A DNA stretch of 64,000 nt from Nocardia sp. BMG111209 (GTDB lineage Bacteria; Actinomycetota; Actinomycetes; Mycobacteriales; Mycobacteriaceae): contig NZ_KB907309.1 of assembly GCF_000381925.1 (NCBI RefSeq), positions 1,240,001 to 1,304,000 of the forward strand, written 5' to 3'. A model generated the notes under the pieces. The model did no database searches, was not told the origin of the DNA, and saw only the letters and a list, made by a program, of their open reading frames with translations. The position numbers were made by a program, and so were the translations under genes. Of the stretch, positions 26,648 to 36,433 are shown in pieces. The first letter of the stretch is position 1; each line of letters begins with the position of its first letter.

Positions 26648-27978
26648 CAGCTCGCCCTCGATTCGGCCGGGACCGTATCGGGTTCGGTCGCGAGGGCGCC
26701 GAGGGCCTGTTTCACCCGCATTCGGTGGTCGAGGACGACCGAGCGGGCGACCCCGTCGAGGACGTCCCACAGTTCGTCGGTGGCGGTCATCGGTAGTTCG
26801 CGCACGTCCCGGCCGTGCAGGCGGACCCACAGGCGGCGCAGGTACGGCTGCCAGGGGGCCTGGAGTTCGGCGGCCACGGCGGCCAGCGGGCCGGTGGCCG
26901 CCGGGTCCGGATGGACGGACATCCGCCGGGCCTGCAGGACGTAGGCCTCGCGTCGCCAGCGGCCGTTGATCACCTGCTGCGCGGCGGTTTCCGGTTCGGC
27001 GCCGGTGGTGGTGGGCCGCAGGCCGAGGGCCAGTTCGGCGCCGGCGGTCGCGGCGACCCGCAGCGATTCGTCGAGCAGGGCCCACGGCGCGCAGCTGCGC
27101 GCGATCTCGGCGTCGACCAGTTCCGGGATCTCGGGCAGGTCGGCGCGTTCGGCCGCGGCCTGCAACACGGTGAACACCCGCTCGTGGACGGTGCGGTCGA
27201 AGGGGCGGGCCAGGGTGGCCTTGGCGGCGCTCGTGCCGAGTTCCGGTCGGCGCGGGGCCGGATGCACGGTCAGGCCGAGATGTCTTGCGGTGGGCGGGGT
27301 TTCGGCGGACCAGAGCCGGATGCCGAAATGCGTTCCGGCGCGGGCGTTCAGCAGGGTGGTGAAGATGGCGTGGCCGTCGGCGGGTGTGCGGCGCAACCGG
27401 CTGGTCGCGCAGATCTCCAGCAGCGCACCGATTTCCGCGGTGTGCGAATTGCGCGGGCCGCCGCTGCTGGGCCGTCGTTGCCAGGCCAGGTCGATCAGTT
27501 CGGACAGGACGCGCGCGCGGACCGGGTCGGTGAGGTGGTCCTTCAGCGCCCGGGTGGTCCGGCCGGCGGTGAACTCGTGCAGTTCGCGCACCGCGGACTC
27601 GGCGATCGCCGTGCCGCGCACCGGATCCGGTGCGCCGACGGTGCTCGCCAGTTCGAAACAGCGCTGGAAGTACAGATCCTGTGGATTGCCCTCGGTGATC
27701 CGCAGCGCGCGCCGCACCTGCTTGCAGACGGTGAACCAGGCGGCGGTGGCGCGCAGAACCTCGGCGGCGGCGGTGAGCCGGACCGTCACCTCGATCGCGC
27801 CCTCGGCGGTGAGGATCGGGCCCGCGCACTGCGGATGCTGCACCGGGCGCAGCACCAGGGGATCGAGGATCAGCTTGACGGTGCGGCTCAGTGGGCCGCC
27901 CTGGGGACCGGACAGCGGCTCGACGCCCTCGATCCGGCGCCAAACCTCGTCCAGCACCATCGCGCGCGGCCGTCGCAT
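26647..27978 (-). CDS. Unrecognised helical protein, first gene of the CHAT operon
   Basis: A 443-residue, mostly helical protein with no recognised family. Notable stretches are a VRLTAAAEVLRATAAWFTVC helix and LYFQRCFELASTVGAPDPVR. A repeated helical pattern runs to the C-terminus (WQPYLRRLWVRLHGRDVREL). No catalytic, nucleotide-binding or membrane motif was found. Starts at 27978 or 27960 are both possible. It leads the operon and is coupled by ATGA to the 356-residue protein. The divergent lpqH-like gene lies 152 bases away. Constant coupling to the TPR-CHAT gene suggests it is a scaffold or sensor of the same system; this is inference from context. Confidence 0.8.
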   Translation of the reverse strand: MRRPRAMVLDEVWRRIEGVEPLSGPQGGPLSRTVKLILDPLVLRPVQHPQCAGPILTAEGAIEVTVRLTAAAEVLRATAAWFTVCKQVRRALRITEGNPQDLYFQRCFELASTVGAPDPVRGTAIAESAVRELHEFTAGRTTRALKDHLTDPVRARVLSELIDLAWQRRPSSGGPRNSHTAEIGALLEICATSRLRRTPADGHAIFTTLLNARAGTHFGIRLWSAETPPTARHLGLTVHPAPRRPELGTSAAKATLARPFDRTVHERVFTVLQAAAERADLPEIPELVDAEIARSCAPWALLDESLRVAATAGAELALGLRPTTTGAEPETAAQQVINGRWRREAYVLQARRMSVHPDPAATGPLAAVAAELQAPWQPYLRRLWVRLHGRDVRELPMTATDELWDVLDGVARSVVLDHRMRVKQALGALATEPDTVPAESRAS

Positions 27979-28130
27979 TCGACCAGGTTAACCAACCCGT
28001 GCCCGGATCGGCCAGGGGAAAACCTGGGATCGGTAGGGCGCGAACGATTCCTACCTTCATGACATCGGTTCCACCACGGAGCCGGAAGTACCGAAGCGAG
28101 CGGCAACGCTCCCGACATCGAGGAATTCCG

Positions 28131-28685
28131 ATGAGCACTGCAACCATTCGTCTCTGCACCGCCGCCGTCGCCGCGTCCGCCGCGCTGGCCCTGGTCCTCA
28201 CCGGCTGTGGCGACAGCAAGCCCGCCGCCGCGCCGGCCACCCCGGCGCCGGGCTCGTCCGCTCCGGCGGGACCGGCCGGACCGGCCGCGCTGTCCGGCAA
28301 GTCGACCGTCAGCGTCGACGGCACCGCGCTGGCCGGCTCGTTCGACACCACCTGCGCCAAGCAGGGCGACGTGCTCGCGCTGGCCCTGACCGACAATGCG
28401 AACGGCACCTACGGCACCCTCGCGGTGGCCGCCACGGTCACCGGCACCGGGACCGTGCAGGCGGTCGGCATCACCGGCAGCAAGGGCGGCTCCAGCGGCC
28501 TGCCCTACGCGGTCGGCTTCGGCAAGGGCCAGCCCGGCGGTTCGGCCCAGTCCACCAAGAGCGGCAACACCTTCCACGTCACCGGTGAGGGTGTCGGCGC
28601 GCCGGATATGACCAACCCCACGGCCGGCCCGAAGACCTCGAAGTTCGACATCACCTTCTCCTGCTCGACCATCGTGGGCGGGTGA
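28131..28685 (+). CDS. LpqH-like (19-kDa-antigen type) lipoprotein
   Basis: A 184-residue lipoprotein. The signal peptide ends in the lipobox LTGC (LVLTGCGDS), followed by a Pro/Ala linker of about 35 residues. A beta-rich domain follows with two Cys (TTCAKQGD and TFSCSTIVGG), as in the mycobacterial LpqH family, where they form a disulfide. The ATG at 28131 has a GAGGA site seven bases upstream. It would be anchored in the cell envelope; its function in Nocardia is unknown and may include envelope integrity or host interaction. The next gene, a membrane protein, starts six bases downstream, so they probably form an operon. Confidence 0.87.
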   Translation: MSTATIRLCTAAVAASAALALVLTGCGDSKPAAAPATPAPGSSAPAGPAGPAALSGKSTVSVDGTALAGSFDTTCAKQGDVLALALTDNANGTYGTLAVAATVTGTGTVQAVGITGSKGGSSGLPYAVGFGKGQPGGSAQSTKSGNTFHVTGEGVGAPDMTNPTAGPKTSKFDITFSCSTIVGG

Positions 28686-28691
28686 TCGGCG

Positions 28692-29483
28692 ATGCGGACC
28701 GCGATCCGGGCCGCCGCCGCGACGTTCTTCGTCGTGGCGGTGGGCTGGTACCTCTGGCACGGCCTCACCTACCGGGCCACGGATGCCTTCGGCGGCGCCG
28801 TGTTCGGCTGGGTGGGCTGGCAGATGGCCCTGCCGATCGTCGCGTTGTCGGTGGTGCCGGTGGCCTTCGTGCTCACCAGCACCGCCGTGACCGGGGGCAA
28901 CAGCCCCCGGTTCCGGGACGGGCAGCTGGGCATCGGCACCGTGGAGTCGTTCCGGCAGACCGGGCTCTACGTCAACGAACAGCCGCAGCTGCGCATCGAG
29001 ATGCAGGTGGAGGGCGCCGGGGGCGAGAACTTCCGGTCCCACGCGAAGATGGTCGTGCCGCTGGCCGAACTGGCGCTGCTGCGACCGGGTGTGGTCCTGC
29101 CGGTGCGATATCTGCCGGGCCGCACCGATCGGGTCGAGATCGACCACTCCGGCGATCGCTCGGCGGTGCAGCGAGCCATGAACGAGACGATGATCCGCAA
29201 GGGCTTGACCACTCGCGCCGCCCTCGACGTGGCCGAACGCGGGGTGGCCGCGCAGGCGGTGGTGCAGACGCTGTCGGTGCCGGGCGAGACCCGCGACGAC
29301 AGCACCAAGGTGGACCTGCACCTGCTGATCACCCGTCCGGACGGCAGCACCTTCACCGCCGCGGTGCAGAAGTTCGTCCCGCAGCGCAATATCGGGCAGG
29401 TGCAGGTCGGCCGGATCGTGCAGGTCCGCTATCTCGCCGAGAACGAGCGGGAAGTGGTGCTGGCCCTGCCGGTGAACACCTGA
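28692..29483 (+). CDS. Membrane protein with duplicated beta domain (DUF3592-like)
   Basis: A 263-residue protein. Two N-terminal membrane helices (AAAATFFVVAVGWYLWHGL and MALPIVALSVVPVAFVLTST) anchor a cytosolic part of two similar halves. The first is GIGTVESFRQTG..., LRIEMQVEG..., VVLPVRYLPGRTDRVEI. The second is AAQAVVQTLSVPG..., LHLLITRPDG..., RIVQVRYLAENEREVVL. This VxxxRYLxxN pattern resembles DUF3592/OB-like domains in bacterial membrane proteins of unknown role. The gene follows the LpqH-like lipoprotein by six bases, suggesting a joint envelope function. A strong hairpin terminates the unit. Confidence 0.75.
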   Translation: MRTAIRAAAATFFVVAVGWYLWHGLTYRATDAFGGAVFGWVGWQMALPIVALSVVPVAFVLTSTAVTGGNSPRFRDGQLGIGTVESFRQTGLYVNEQPQLRIEMQVEGAGGENFRSHAKMVVPLAELALLRPGVVLPVRYLPGRTDRVEIDHSGDRSAVQRAMNETMIRKGLTTRAALDVAERGVAAQAVVQTLSVPGETRDDSTKVDLHLLITRPDGSTFTAAVQKFVPQRNIGQVQVGRIVQVRYLAENEREVVLALPVNT

Positions 29484-29500
29484 TCCACCGATACGGACAC

Positions 29501-29532
29501 GGCCGCCGGCCTCGGAATCGAGGCCGGCGGCC
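29501..29532. terminator. Bidirectional stem-loop between converging genes
   Basis: Perfect 14-bp arms GGCCGCCGGCCTCG and CGAGGCCGGCGGCC around the tetraloop GAAT. It lies 18 bases after the membrane-protein stop and 11 bases from the stop of the converging lysozyme gene, so it can serve both. Confidence 0.88.
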
Positions 29533-29542
29533 GCATGTCGTG

Positions 29543-30274
29543 TCACATATTGGCGAAGCGGGCGAAGGTGCCCTGCGCGCCGCTGTAGACGTTCATATCG
29601 GTCTTCCCGCTGATCCCGGGGATGAATCCGGAGTCGGTGGTCTGCCAGAAGGTCCAGGCGGGCCAGCCGCCGGGGACCTCCGGCTGCTCGTTGCCGCGAT
29701 AGTCGGCGATCCACAGCGGGTAGCGGGTGAACTCGGTGGAGTTCGCCATTGCCGACTTCCAGAAGTTCGGATAGGTGTAGACGATCGGCAACCGGCCGGT
29801 CAGCGCCTGCACCGTGTTCAGGTACCGGTGCGTCCAGTCGATCAGGGCGGCGGGGGCCAGCCCGTCGGACTCCTCGAGGTCGAGCACCGGCGGCAGGTCC
29901 AGCGGGCCGTTCTGCCCGAGCACCACCGCCGCGTACAGGGCGGCCTGCTGCTCCGGCGACTGGTTCGGATGGGCGTAGTGGTACGTGCCCCGGGCGATTC
30001 CGGCGTTGCGCATCAGCACGCTGTCGGCGACGAAATAGGGGTTGAGATAGGTCACACCCTCGGTGGCCTTCAACATGGCGAAGTTGTGCCCCGCAGAGCG
30101 CACATCACCCCAGTTGATCATCCGGCCGTCGACGTGCTGCCAGGACGAGACGTCCGGTCCGGTCGGGTCGGCTGCCGCCGTACCGGTTGCCGAAAATACG
30201 CCGGAGACCGAGATTGCGAGCAGGGCTACAAGGGCGCGGCGAAGTTTCGGGCTGGTCACGGGAAGCTTACGCAT
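29543..30274 (-). CDS. Secreted GH25 lysozyme-like muramidase
   Basis: A 243-residue glycoside hydrolase family 25 protein. The signal peptide (PVTSPKLRRALVALLAISVS) ends near ATGTAAA. The catalytic domain begins GPDVSSWQHVDG (first catalytic Asp) and has FAMLKATEGVTYLNPYF, GTYHYAHP, the DxE motif LPPVLDLEES, and the closing IWIAD-like LWIADYRG and WTFWQTTDSGFIPG. It would cut the glycan backbone of peptidoglycan outside the cell. The ATG at 30274 is used; 30280 would add two residues. It stands alone, converging on the lipoprotein unit. Confidence 0.92.
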   Translation of the reverse strand: MRKLPVTSPKLRRALVALLAISVSGVFSATGTAAADPTGPDVSSWQHVDGRMINWGDVRSAGHNFAMLKATEGVTYLNPYFVADSVLMRNAGIARGTYHYAHPNQSPEQQAALYAAVVLGQNGPLDLPPVLDLEESDGLAPAALIDWTHRYLNTVQALTGRLPIVYTYPNFWKSAMANSTEFTRYPLWIADYRGNEQPEVPGGWPAWTFWQTTDSGFIPGISGKTDMNVYSGAQGTFARFANM

Positions 30275-30366
30275 GATCAACAGGGTATTCGAAAGACAAA
30301 CCGGTGACCACCAGCGGCACTGTGATGTGTTACTAAAAAATTGCTGTCGATTCGGTCAAGATACGG

Positions 30367-31701
30367 TCACCCCAGCCAGTCGAGAACCGAGGCCGCCGTC
30401 CAGGACTGCTGCATACTGCCCAGCGGCTCACCGGTGAAGGGCTCGTAGTACTCGGCGAAGCTGCCGTCGCTGGCCTGCCGCAGGCCCTCGGCCCGCAGCA
30501 TGAACGAGCGCTCGGCCCAGCCGCGGCGGGCGAACACCCAGGAGAACAGCCAGCTCATCACCGGCCACACCGGTCCGCGCCAGTATTCGCGCGACCGGAA
30601 ATCCTTCGAGACCGGCGAGGTGGACGGCGGCAGCGCGTACCGCAGATCGGGATGTCCGCAGAATCGCGGGCCCTCGAACAGCCGCAGCAGGCTGCGCTCC
30701 CCGTCGCGCGGCAGTCCACCGCACAGCAGCGGCGCGAACATCGCCAGCGTCTCGGTACTGATCCACCGGCCCAGCCGGACGTCGAAATCGCGCGCGGCGC
30801 CGGTGCGCGGATCGGTGGTGGCGATCACCCCGGCCCGGAAGTAGTCGGCCCATTCGTACAGTTCCCGCACATCGGCGTGCGGCATCCGGTAGTCCTCGCC
30901 GATCCCGGCCAGCACCTCGTTGGCCAGCGCGAAGATGGCGGTGACGAAGACGTCCTCCACAGCGAAGGACATCGTCGAGGCCAGTTGGAAATCGTCGTAT
31001 CCACATCGGCGCATCTGCTCGACCAGCCACAGGTAGCGGTCGTACTCGCGATCGCTGGGCCGTTCGGTGGGATCCACCAACTGGATGTCGGCGCGCTCGT
31101 AGGCCAGCAGATCGCCGGGTACGACGTTTTCGTAGGCGCGGTCCCAGCGCGGCGAGTTGTCCATCCCGGACTCCCACCCGTGATACAGCGTGATCCGGCC
31201 GTTGTGCTTCGTGTCGCGAGCGTTGGCCAGCCAGCGATGCCAGCGCATCAGATCCGGCCAGCGCCGGTCCAGGAATTCCTCAGCGACGGCCCGGGTACTG
31301 CGCCCGTGCCGGCGGGAATGGTCGAGAATCCGCTGCACCGCGATGGCGTGCACCGGCGGCTGGGTGATACCGGAGGTGTCCGGGCCGTCCGGCGCGTTGG
31401 TGGCCAACCGGCGGCATTCCCAGCGCGCCGGTCCGGGGAAGTAGCCGTCCACGCCGTTGGCGAAGACGATGTGCGGGATCATCCCGTTGCGCCACTGCGC
31501 GGACAACAGGGTGTCGAGTTCGGTCACCGCGCGTTCCACACTGAGCGGCGCCAGGCCGACCGCGACGAAAGCCGCATCCCAGCTCCACATGTGTGGATAC
31601 AATTTCGGCGCCGCCGTGGTCATGGTCCCCAGGTCGTTGCCGCGCAGCAGGTACGCGGCGCGGGCCGCCAGCTGGGTCGGCGTGAATCCGGGCCCGTTCA
31701 T
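30367..31701 (-). CDS. ggH: Glucosylglycerate hydrolase (GH63-like)
   Basis: A 444-residue (alpha/alpha)6-barrel hydrolase that splits glucosylglycerate into glucose and glycerate, a step in recovery from nitrogen starvation in mycobacteria. Hallmarks are AARAAYLLRGNDLG, LYPHMWSWDAAFVAVGLAPL, QWRNGMIPHIVFANGVDGYF, GWESGMDNSPRWDRAY (with a catalytic Asp), and SREYWRGPVWPVMSWLF. The length and motifs match mycobacterial GgH as I recall it, with no signal peptide. The ATG at 31701 is taken because homologues begin near FTPTQLAARA, although its ribosome site is too close. It is a single gene divergent from an SDR. A glycerate kinase, which could use the released glycerate, lies about 15 kb away. 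Confidence 0.88.
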   Translation of the reverse strand: MNGPGFTPTQLAARAAYLLRGNDLGTMTTAAPKLYPHMWSWDAAFVAVGLAPLSVERAVTELDTLLSAQWRNGMIPHIVFANGVDGYFPGPARWECRRLATNAPDGPDTSGITQPPVHAIAVQRILDHSRRHGRSTRAVAEEFLDRRWPDLMRWHRWLANARDTKHNGRITLYHGWESGMDNSPRWDRAYENVVPGDLLAYERADIQLVDPTERPSDREYDRYLWLVEQMRRCGYDDFQLASTMSFAVEDVFVTAIFALANEVLAGIGEDYRMPHADVRELYEWADYFRAGVIATTDPRTGAARDFDVRLGRWISTETLAMFAPLLCGGLPRDGERSLLRLFEGPRFCGHPDLRYALPPSTSPVSKDFRSREYWRGPVWPVMSWLFSWVFARRGWAERSFMLRAEGLRQASDGSFAEYYEPFTGEPLGSMQQSWTAASVLDWLG

Positions 31702-31877
31702 CCCCCCATTGTGCGATGACACGCGCAAGTACGCGCGCTGCGTGAATTCCACACCCTCCGCCCGGCGTGGCGCCGGCAGCCTCTCGGTAGTGCTCACCTG
31801 TGCTCGCCCTCGCTTCGTGATACGAGATGTGGTCATCCGTGCATCGCCGGAGGTCGCTTTCCGGTTACCGTGATCGC

Positions 31878-32567
31878 ATGGTGACCAGCTCCGAACCGCT
31901 CGCCTTGATCACCGGCGCCAGCCGTGGCCTGGGAGCGGCGATCGCCCGCGAACTGTCGGGAACCCACCGGCTGCTGCTCGGCGCCCGCACACCCGCCGCG
32001 CTGACCGGGATACTCGCCGAACTGCCGCAGGCGCAGCCCTGGCCGGTGGACCTCACCGACTACGACGAGGTGGCCCGGGCCGCCGCCGCGATCGACCGGC
32101 TGGACGTCCTGGTCCACAACGCCGGAATCGCCGAATTGGGCACGGTGGCAGAATCTTCCGTGGAACTGTGGCGAAATGTCATGGAGGCCAACCTCATCGC
32201 GGTCGCCGAACTGACCCGGTTGTTGCTGCCCGCCCTCCGCGCCGCGAAAGGTCATGTGGTGCTGATCAATTCGGGTGCCGGTATCCGTGCCGCCGCGGGC
32301 TGGGGCGCCTATGCGGCGAGCAAGTTCGCCCTGCGCGCCTTCGGCGACTCGCTGCGCCAGGAGGAACTCGACCTGCGGGTGACCTCGATCCACCCCGGTC
32401 GCATCGATACCGACATGCAGCAGGCCATCGTCGCCGGCGAGCACCGCGACTATCGGCCCGAGGACTTCCTCACCGCCGACACGGTGGCGCAGGCGGTCGG
32501 ACACGCCGTGCGGACCCCGCGCGACGCCCACCCGGTCGAGATCGTGCTGCGCCCCGTCCCGCGCTGA
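31878..32567 (+). CDS. Short-chain dehydrogenase/reductase
   Basis: A 229-residue classical SDR. The cofactor motif is ALITGASRGLGAAIA (TGxxxGxG), followed by DVLVHNAGIAELG (NAG). The catalytic Ser lies in VVLINSGAG and the YxxxK motif in WGAYAASKFALRAF (Tyr, Lys). The C-terminus, TSIHPGRIDTDMQQ, is typical. NADP is likely because of the GARTPAAL basic stretch after strand 2. The ATG at 31878 is preferred over an earlier open-frame start. The substrate is unknown and the gene appears to stand alone, divergent from ggH. Confidence 0.92.
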   Translation: MVTSSEPLALITGASRGLGAAIARELSGTHRLLLGARTPAALTGILAELPQAQPWPVDLTDYDEVARAAAAIDRLDVLVHNAGIAELGTVAESSVELWRNVMEANLIAVAELTRLLLPALRAAKGHVVLINSGAGIRAAAGWGAYAASKFALRAFGDSLRQEELDLRVTSIHPGRIDTDMQQAIVAGEHRDYRPEDFLTADTVAQAVGHAVRTPRDAHPVEIVLRPVPR

Positions 32568-32700
32568 ACCGGCCACGTCGTCCCGGCCGTTCGCGAACCG
32601 CCGAGCGGACCGAAGCAATACCGTTTCACGTCCGAATCACCCGTTTCCTGCGATAGGTTCGCGAGCGACAGGTTCGACCCGCCGACACGGTAGGTGCGAC

Positions 32701-33540
32701 ATGAGAACCGATCCGACCCGGCGGCAGTGGCTGATGCTGCTGGCCGCCGGCACCGTGGCAAGCCTGACCGCCGCCTGTTCCGCGGCGAAGCCGGCCGTGA
32801 GCGATTCCCCCAGACTCGGTGCCGCCGGCGTCGGCGTCGGTGGCGGCGGGTCGTCCGCCGCGCCGCGGCCGCCGATGCTGCCGCCCCCGCCGCGTGGCCC
32901 GCGCACGCCGATCGCGGCCGAGACCATCACCGGTCTGCCCGGTGACGGCACCAGTCTCGCCCTCACCGTCGACGACGGTGTCAATCCGGATGTGGTCGGC
33001 GCCTACATCCAGTTCGCCCGCGACACCGGCGCTCGGTTCACCTTCTTCGTCACCGGCTGTTACGACTCGTGGACGATCAATCGCGACGCGCTGCGTCCGC
33101 TGGTGGAGTCCGGTCAGATCCAGCTCGCCAACCACACCTGGGATCACCCGTCACTGACCCGCCTGTCCGCGGGCGGCGTCGCCGAGCAGCTGAACCGCAC
33201 CAGACAGTTCCTGCACGACACCTTCGGGGTCGACGGCGCACCCTACTTCCGGCCGCCGTACGGCTACCACAACGCGACGGTCGACCGGGTCGCCGCCGAC
33301 TGCGGGTACACCGTGCCGGTCATGTGGTACGGCTCCCTGTCGGATGCGGGCCTGGTCACCGAGGACTACATCGTCCAGATGGCCGACCAGTGGTTCAACA
33401 ACCAGGCGATCGTGATCGGCCACGCCAACCACCCCCCGGTGACCCACGTCTACGGCCAGCTGGTCGACGTCATCCGCGCCCGCAAACTGTCCATGGTGAC
33501 CCTGAACGACGTCCTGCAACCCCCCGGCGGCATCGCCTAG
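32701..33540 (+). CDS. Secreted polysaccharide deacetylase (NodB domain) lipoprotein
   Basis: A 279-residue NodB-type deacetylase. A twin-Arg start (TRRQWLMLLAAG) with lipobox TAAC suggests Tat or Sec export and lipid anchoring. A Gly/Pro-rich linker follows. The catalytic domain has LALTVDDGVNPD (catalytic and metal Asp), ANHTWDHPSLTRL (metal His pair), and FRPPYGYHN (motif 3). The later motif AIVIGHANHP supplies the general-acid region. It would remove acetyl groups from peptidoglycan or another envelope glycan. The ATG at 32701 is clear. Its stop lies ten bases from the converging leuS gene. Confidence 0.92.
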   Translation: MRTDPTRRQWLMLLAAGTVASLTAACSAAKPAVSDSPRLGAAGVGVGGGGSSAAPRPPMLPPPPRGPRTPIAAETITGLPGDGTSLALTVDDGVNPDVVGAYIQFARDTGARFTFFVTGCYDSWTINRDALRPLVESGQIQLANHTWDHPSLTRLSAGGVAEQLNRTRQFLHDTFGVDGAPYFRPPYGYHNATVDRVAADCGYTVPVMWYGSLSDAGLVTEDYIVQMADQWFNNQAIVIGHANHPPVTHVYGQLVDVIRARKLSMVTLNDVLQPPGGIA

Positions 33541-33550
33541 CGGGCCGAGC

Positions 33551-36433
33551 TCACAGAACGACGTTCACCAGGCGGCCGGGGACGACGATGATCTTGCGGG
33601 GTTCCTTGTCGCCCAGGAACTCTCGCAGTTTGCCGTCGGCCAGGGCGACCGCCTCGATGGCCTTCGCGTCGGCGTCGGCCGCGACGCTGATCCGGCTGCG
33701 GACCTTGCCGTTGACCTGGATCGGGTACTCGACCGAATCCGCCACCAGCAGAGCGGGATCCGCGACCGGGAACGGGCCGTGGGCCAGGGCCGCGGTGTGC
33801 CCCAGGCGTTCCCACAGTTCCTCGGTGATGTGCGGGGCCATCGGCGCCAGCATCAGGACCAGCGGTTCCACCACCGCGCGCGGCGCACCCTGCGGATACT
33901 GCTTGGTCAGGTGGTTGGTCAGCTCGATCAGTTTGGCGCCGGCGGTGTTGTCGCGCAGCGCGGCGTAGTCGCCGTCGACGCCGTCGATCGTGCGGTGCAG
34001 CAGGCGCAGGGTGGCGTCGGCGGGGTCGGCCTCGGTGACCCGGACCTCGCCCGACTCCTCGTCCACGACCAGCCGCCACACCCGCTGCAGGAAGCGGTGC
34101 GCGCCGACGACATCCTTGGTCGACCAGGGGCGCGAGGTGTCCAGCGGGCCCATCGACATCTCGTAGAAGCGGAAGGTGTCCGCGCCGTACAGGTCGTACA
34201 TCTCGTCGGGGGAGACGGCGTTCTTCAGCGACTTGCCGATCTTGCCGTACTCCTGGAACACCTCGTGCTCGATACCGGCGCCGTCGGTCCAGAAGAACTT
34301 GTCCAGCCGCTCCTGGACCTCGGCCGCGGGCACGTAGGCGCCGCGCTTGTCGGTATAGGCGTAGGCCTGGATGTAGCCCTGGTTGAACAGCCGGCGGTAC
34401 GGCTCGGGGCCGGACACGTCGCCCAGATCGAACAGCACCTTCTGCCAGAACCGCGCGTACAGCAGATGCAGTACCGCGTGCTCGACGCCGCCGACGTACA
34501 GGTCGACGCCGCCGGGATCGTCCGGGCCGTGCTCGGCGGGCCGCGGGCCCAGCCAGTACCGCTCGTTCGCCGGATCGGCCAGGGTCTCGGTGTTGGTCGG
34601 ATCGGTGTAGCGCAGCTGGTACCAGGAGCTGCCGGCCCACTGCGGCATCACATTGGTGTCGCGGCGGTAGGTCTTCGGGCCGTCGCCCAGATCCAGTTCG
34701 ACGGTGACCCAGTCGGTGGCCTTCGCCAGCGGCGGCGAGGGCTCGGAGTCGGCGTCGTCGGCGTCGAAGGTGACCGGGGCGAAATCCTTCACCTCCGGCA
34801 GCTGCACCGGCAGCAGTTCCGTCGGCAGCGGATGCGCGACACCCTCCTCGTCGTAGACGATCGGGAAGGGCTCGCCCCAGTACCGCTGCCGCGCGAACAG
34901 CCAGTCGCGCAGCTTGAACTGCACGGTGCCGATGCCGTGCCCGTCGGCCGCCAGCCGCTCGACGACCTTCGCCTTGGCGGCCTCGACGTCCAGGCCGTCC
35001 AGATAGTCGGAGTTGACCAGGACGCCGTCGCCGGACCAGGCCGACTCCGTGATGTCACCGCCGGAGATGACCTCCACGATCGGCAGTCCGAAGGCGGTCG
35101 CGAACTCCCAGTCGCGCTGGTCGTGGCCCGGGACGGCCATGATCGCGCCGGTGCCGTAGCCGATCAGCACGTAGTCGGCGACGAAGATGGGCAGCCGCGC
35201 GTCGTTGACCGGGTCGACGGCGTACGCACCGGTGAAGACGCCGGTCTTCACCTTGTTCTCCTGGCGCTCCAGGTCGGATTTCGCGGCGATCGAACGCCGG
35301 TATGCCGCAACGGCTTCCGTAGGGGTGGCGGCGCCGGAGGTCCAGCGCGGATCCACCCCGGCGGGCCACTGCGCCGCCACCAGGCGGTCCACCAGTTCGT
35401 GTTCGGGGGCCAGCACCACGTAGGTCGCGCCGAACAGGGTGTCGGGCCGGGTGGTGAACACCTCGACGGTCGCGACCGGGCCGGCCGAATCCGCGCCCAC
35501 CGCAGGGAATTTCACCCGGGCGCCGCGCGAACGGCCGATCCAGTTGCGCTGCATGGCCTTCACGTTGTCCGGCCAGTCCAGCCGCTCCAGATCGTCGATC
35601 AGCCGATCGGAGTAGGCGGTGATACGCATCATCCACTGCCGCAAGCGCTTCCGGAAGACCGGGAAGTTGCCGCGCTCGCTGCGGCCGTCGGCGGTGACTT
35701 CCTCGTTGGCCAGTACCGTACCCAGCCCGGGGCACCAGTTGACGATCGATTCCGACTGGTACACCAGGCGATACGAGTCCAGGACGGCCCCACGCTCGGC
35801 GGCGCTCAGCACGGACCAGGCCCGGCCGTCGTCGATCGGCCGTGCGCCGGAAGCGAATTCGGCCTCCAGTTCGGCGATCGGCCGGGCCCGCTGCGCCGAT
35901 TCGTCGTACCAGGCGTTGTAGATGCGCAGGAAGATCCACTGCGTCCACTTGTAGAACTCGGGATCGGTGGTGGCGAACGAACGCCGCCGATCGTGGCCCA
36001 GGCCCAGCCGGTCCAGCTGGCGGCGCATGTTCTTGATGTTCGCCTCGGTGGTCACCCGCGGGTGCGCGCCGGTCTGCACCGCGTACTGCTCGGCCGGCAG
36101 GCCGAAGGCGTCGTAGCCCAGTGCGTGCAGGACGTTGCGGCCGCGCATCCGGTGATAGCGGGCGAACACGTCGGTGGCGATATAACCCAGCGGATGTCCG
36201 ACGTGCAGTCCGGCGCCCGACGGGTAGGGGAACATGTCCTGGATGAACAGCTTGTCGGCCGGGATGTCGCCGTGCAGCGGTCCGGTCGGATTCGGCGCGA
36301 AGAAGGTGCCGCGGTCGGCCCACGCCTGCTGCCACTTACTCTCGATCCGGCCGGCCAGTTCGGCGTTGTAGCGGTGCGCGGGCACATCGTCGCCGACTGC
36401 GACGGTGGCATCGGTTGCGCGAGTGTCCTGCAC
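33551..36433 (-). CDS. leuS: Leucyl-tRNA synthetase
   Basis: A 960-residue class I synthetase that charges tRNA-Leu. The HIGH motif appears as [14 protein letters not shown] (residues about 71-84). The editing (CP1) domain includes [20 protein letters not shown], and the anticodon region begins after the KMSKS equivalent, which reads [14 protein letters not shown]. The Met-to-Ile change in KMSKS and the Gly at the third place are within the range of actinobacterial LeuRS. The GTG at 36433 with an AGGA site is used; upstream codons are not conserved-looking. Single gene, essential. No regulatory leader (T-box) was seen. Confidence 0.97.
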   Translation of the reverse strand: MQDTRATDATVAVGDDVPAHRYNAELAGRIESKWQQAWADRGTFFAPNPTGPLHGDIPADKLFIQDMFPYPSGAGLHVGHPLGYIATDVFARYHRMRGRNVLHALGYDAFGLPAEQYAVQTGAHPRVTTEANIKNMRRQLDRLGLGHDRRRSFATTDPEFYKWTQWIFLRIYNAWYDESAQRARPIAELEAEFASGARPIDDGRAWSVLSAAERGAVLDSYRLVYQSESIVNWCPGLGTVLANEEVTADGRSERGNFPVFRKRLRQWMMRITAYSDRLIDDLERLDWPDNVKAMQRNWIGRSRGARVKFPAVGADSAGPVATVEVFTTRPDTLFGATYVVLAPEHELVDRLVAAQWPAGVDPRWTSGAATPTEAVAAYRRSIAAKSDLERQENKVKTGVFTGAYAVDPVNDARLPIFVADYVLIGYGTGAIMAVPGHDQRDWEFATAFGLPIVEVISGGDITESAWSGDGVLVNSDYLDGLDVEAAKAKVVERLAADGHGIGTVQFKLRDWLFARQRYWGEPFPIVYDEEGVAHPLPTELLPVQLPEVKDFAPVTFDADDADSEPSPPLAKATDWVTVELDLGDGPKTYRRDTNVMPQWAGSSWYQLRYTDPTNTETLADPANERYWLGPRPAEHGPDDPGGVDLYVGGVEHAVLHLLYARFWQKVLFDLGDVSGPEPYRRLFNQGYIQAYAYTDKRGAYVPAAEVQERLDKFFWTDGAGIEHEVFQEYGKIGKSLKNAVSPDEMYDLYGADTFRFYEMSMGPLDTSRPWSTKDVVGAHRFLQRVWRLVVDEESGEVRVTEADPADATLRLLHRTIDGVDGDYAALRDNTAGAKLIELTNHLTKQYPQGAPRAVVEPLVLMLAPMAPHITEELWERLGHTAALAHGPFPVADPALLVADSVEYPIQVNGKVRSRISVAADADAKAIEAVALADGKLREFLGDKEPRKIIVVPGRLVNVVL

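Noticed and set aside
26648..28408. Upstream extension of the 356-residue CHAT-operon protein
   Set aside because: It overlaps the 443-residue gene in another frame with Arg/Pro-rich composition; the ATGA overlap gives a better start.
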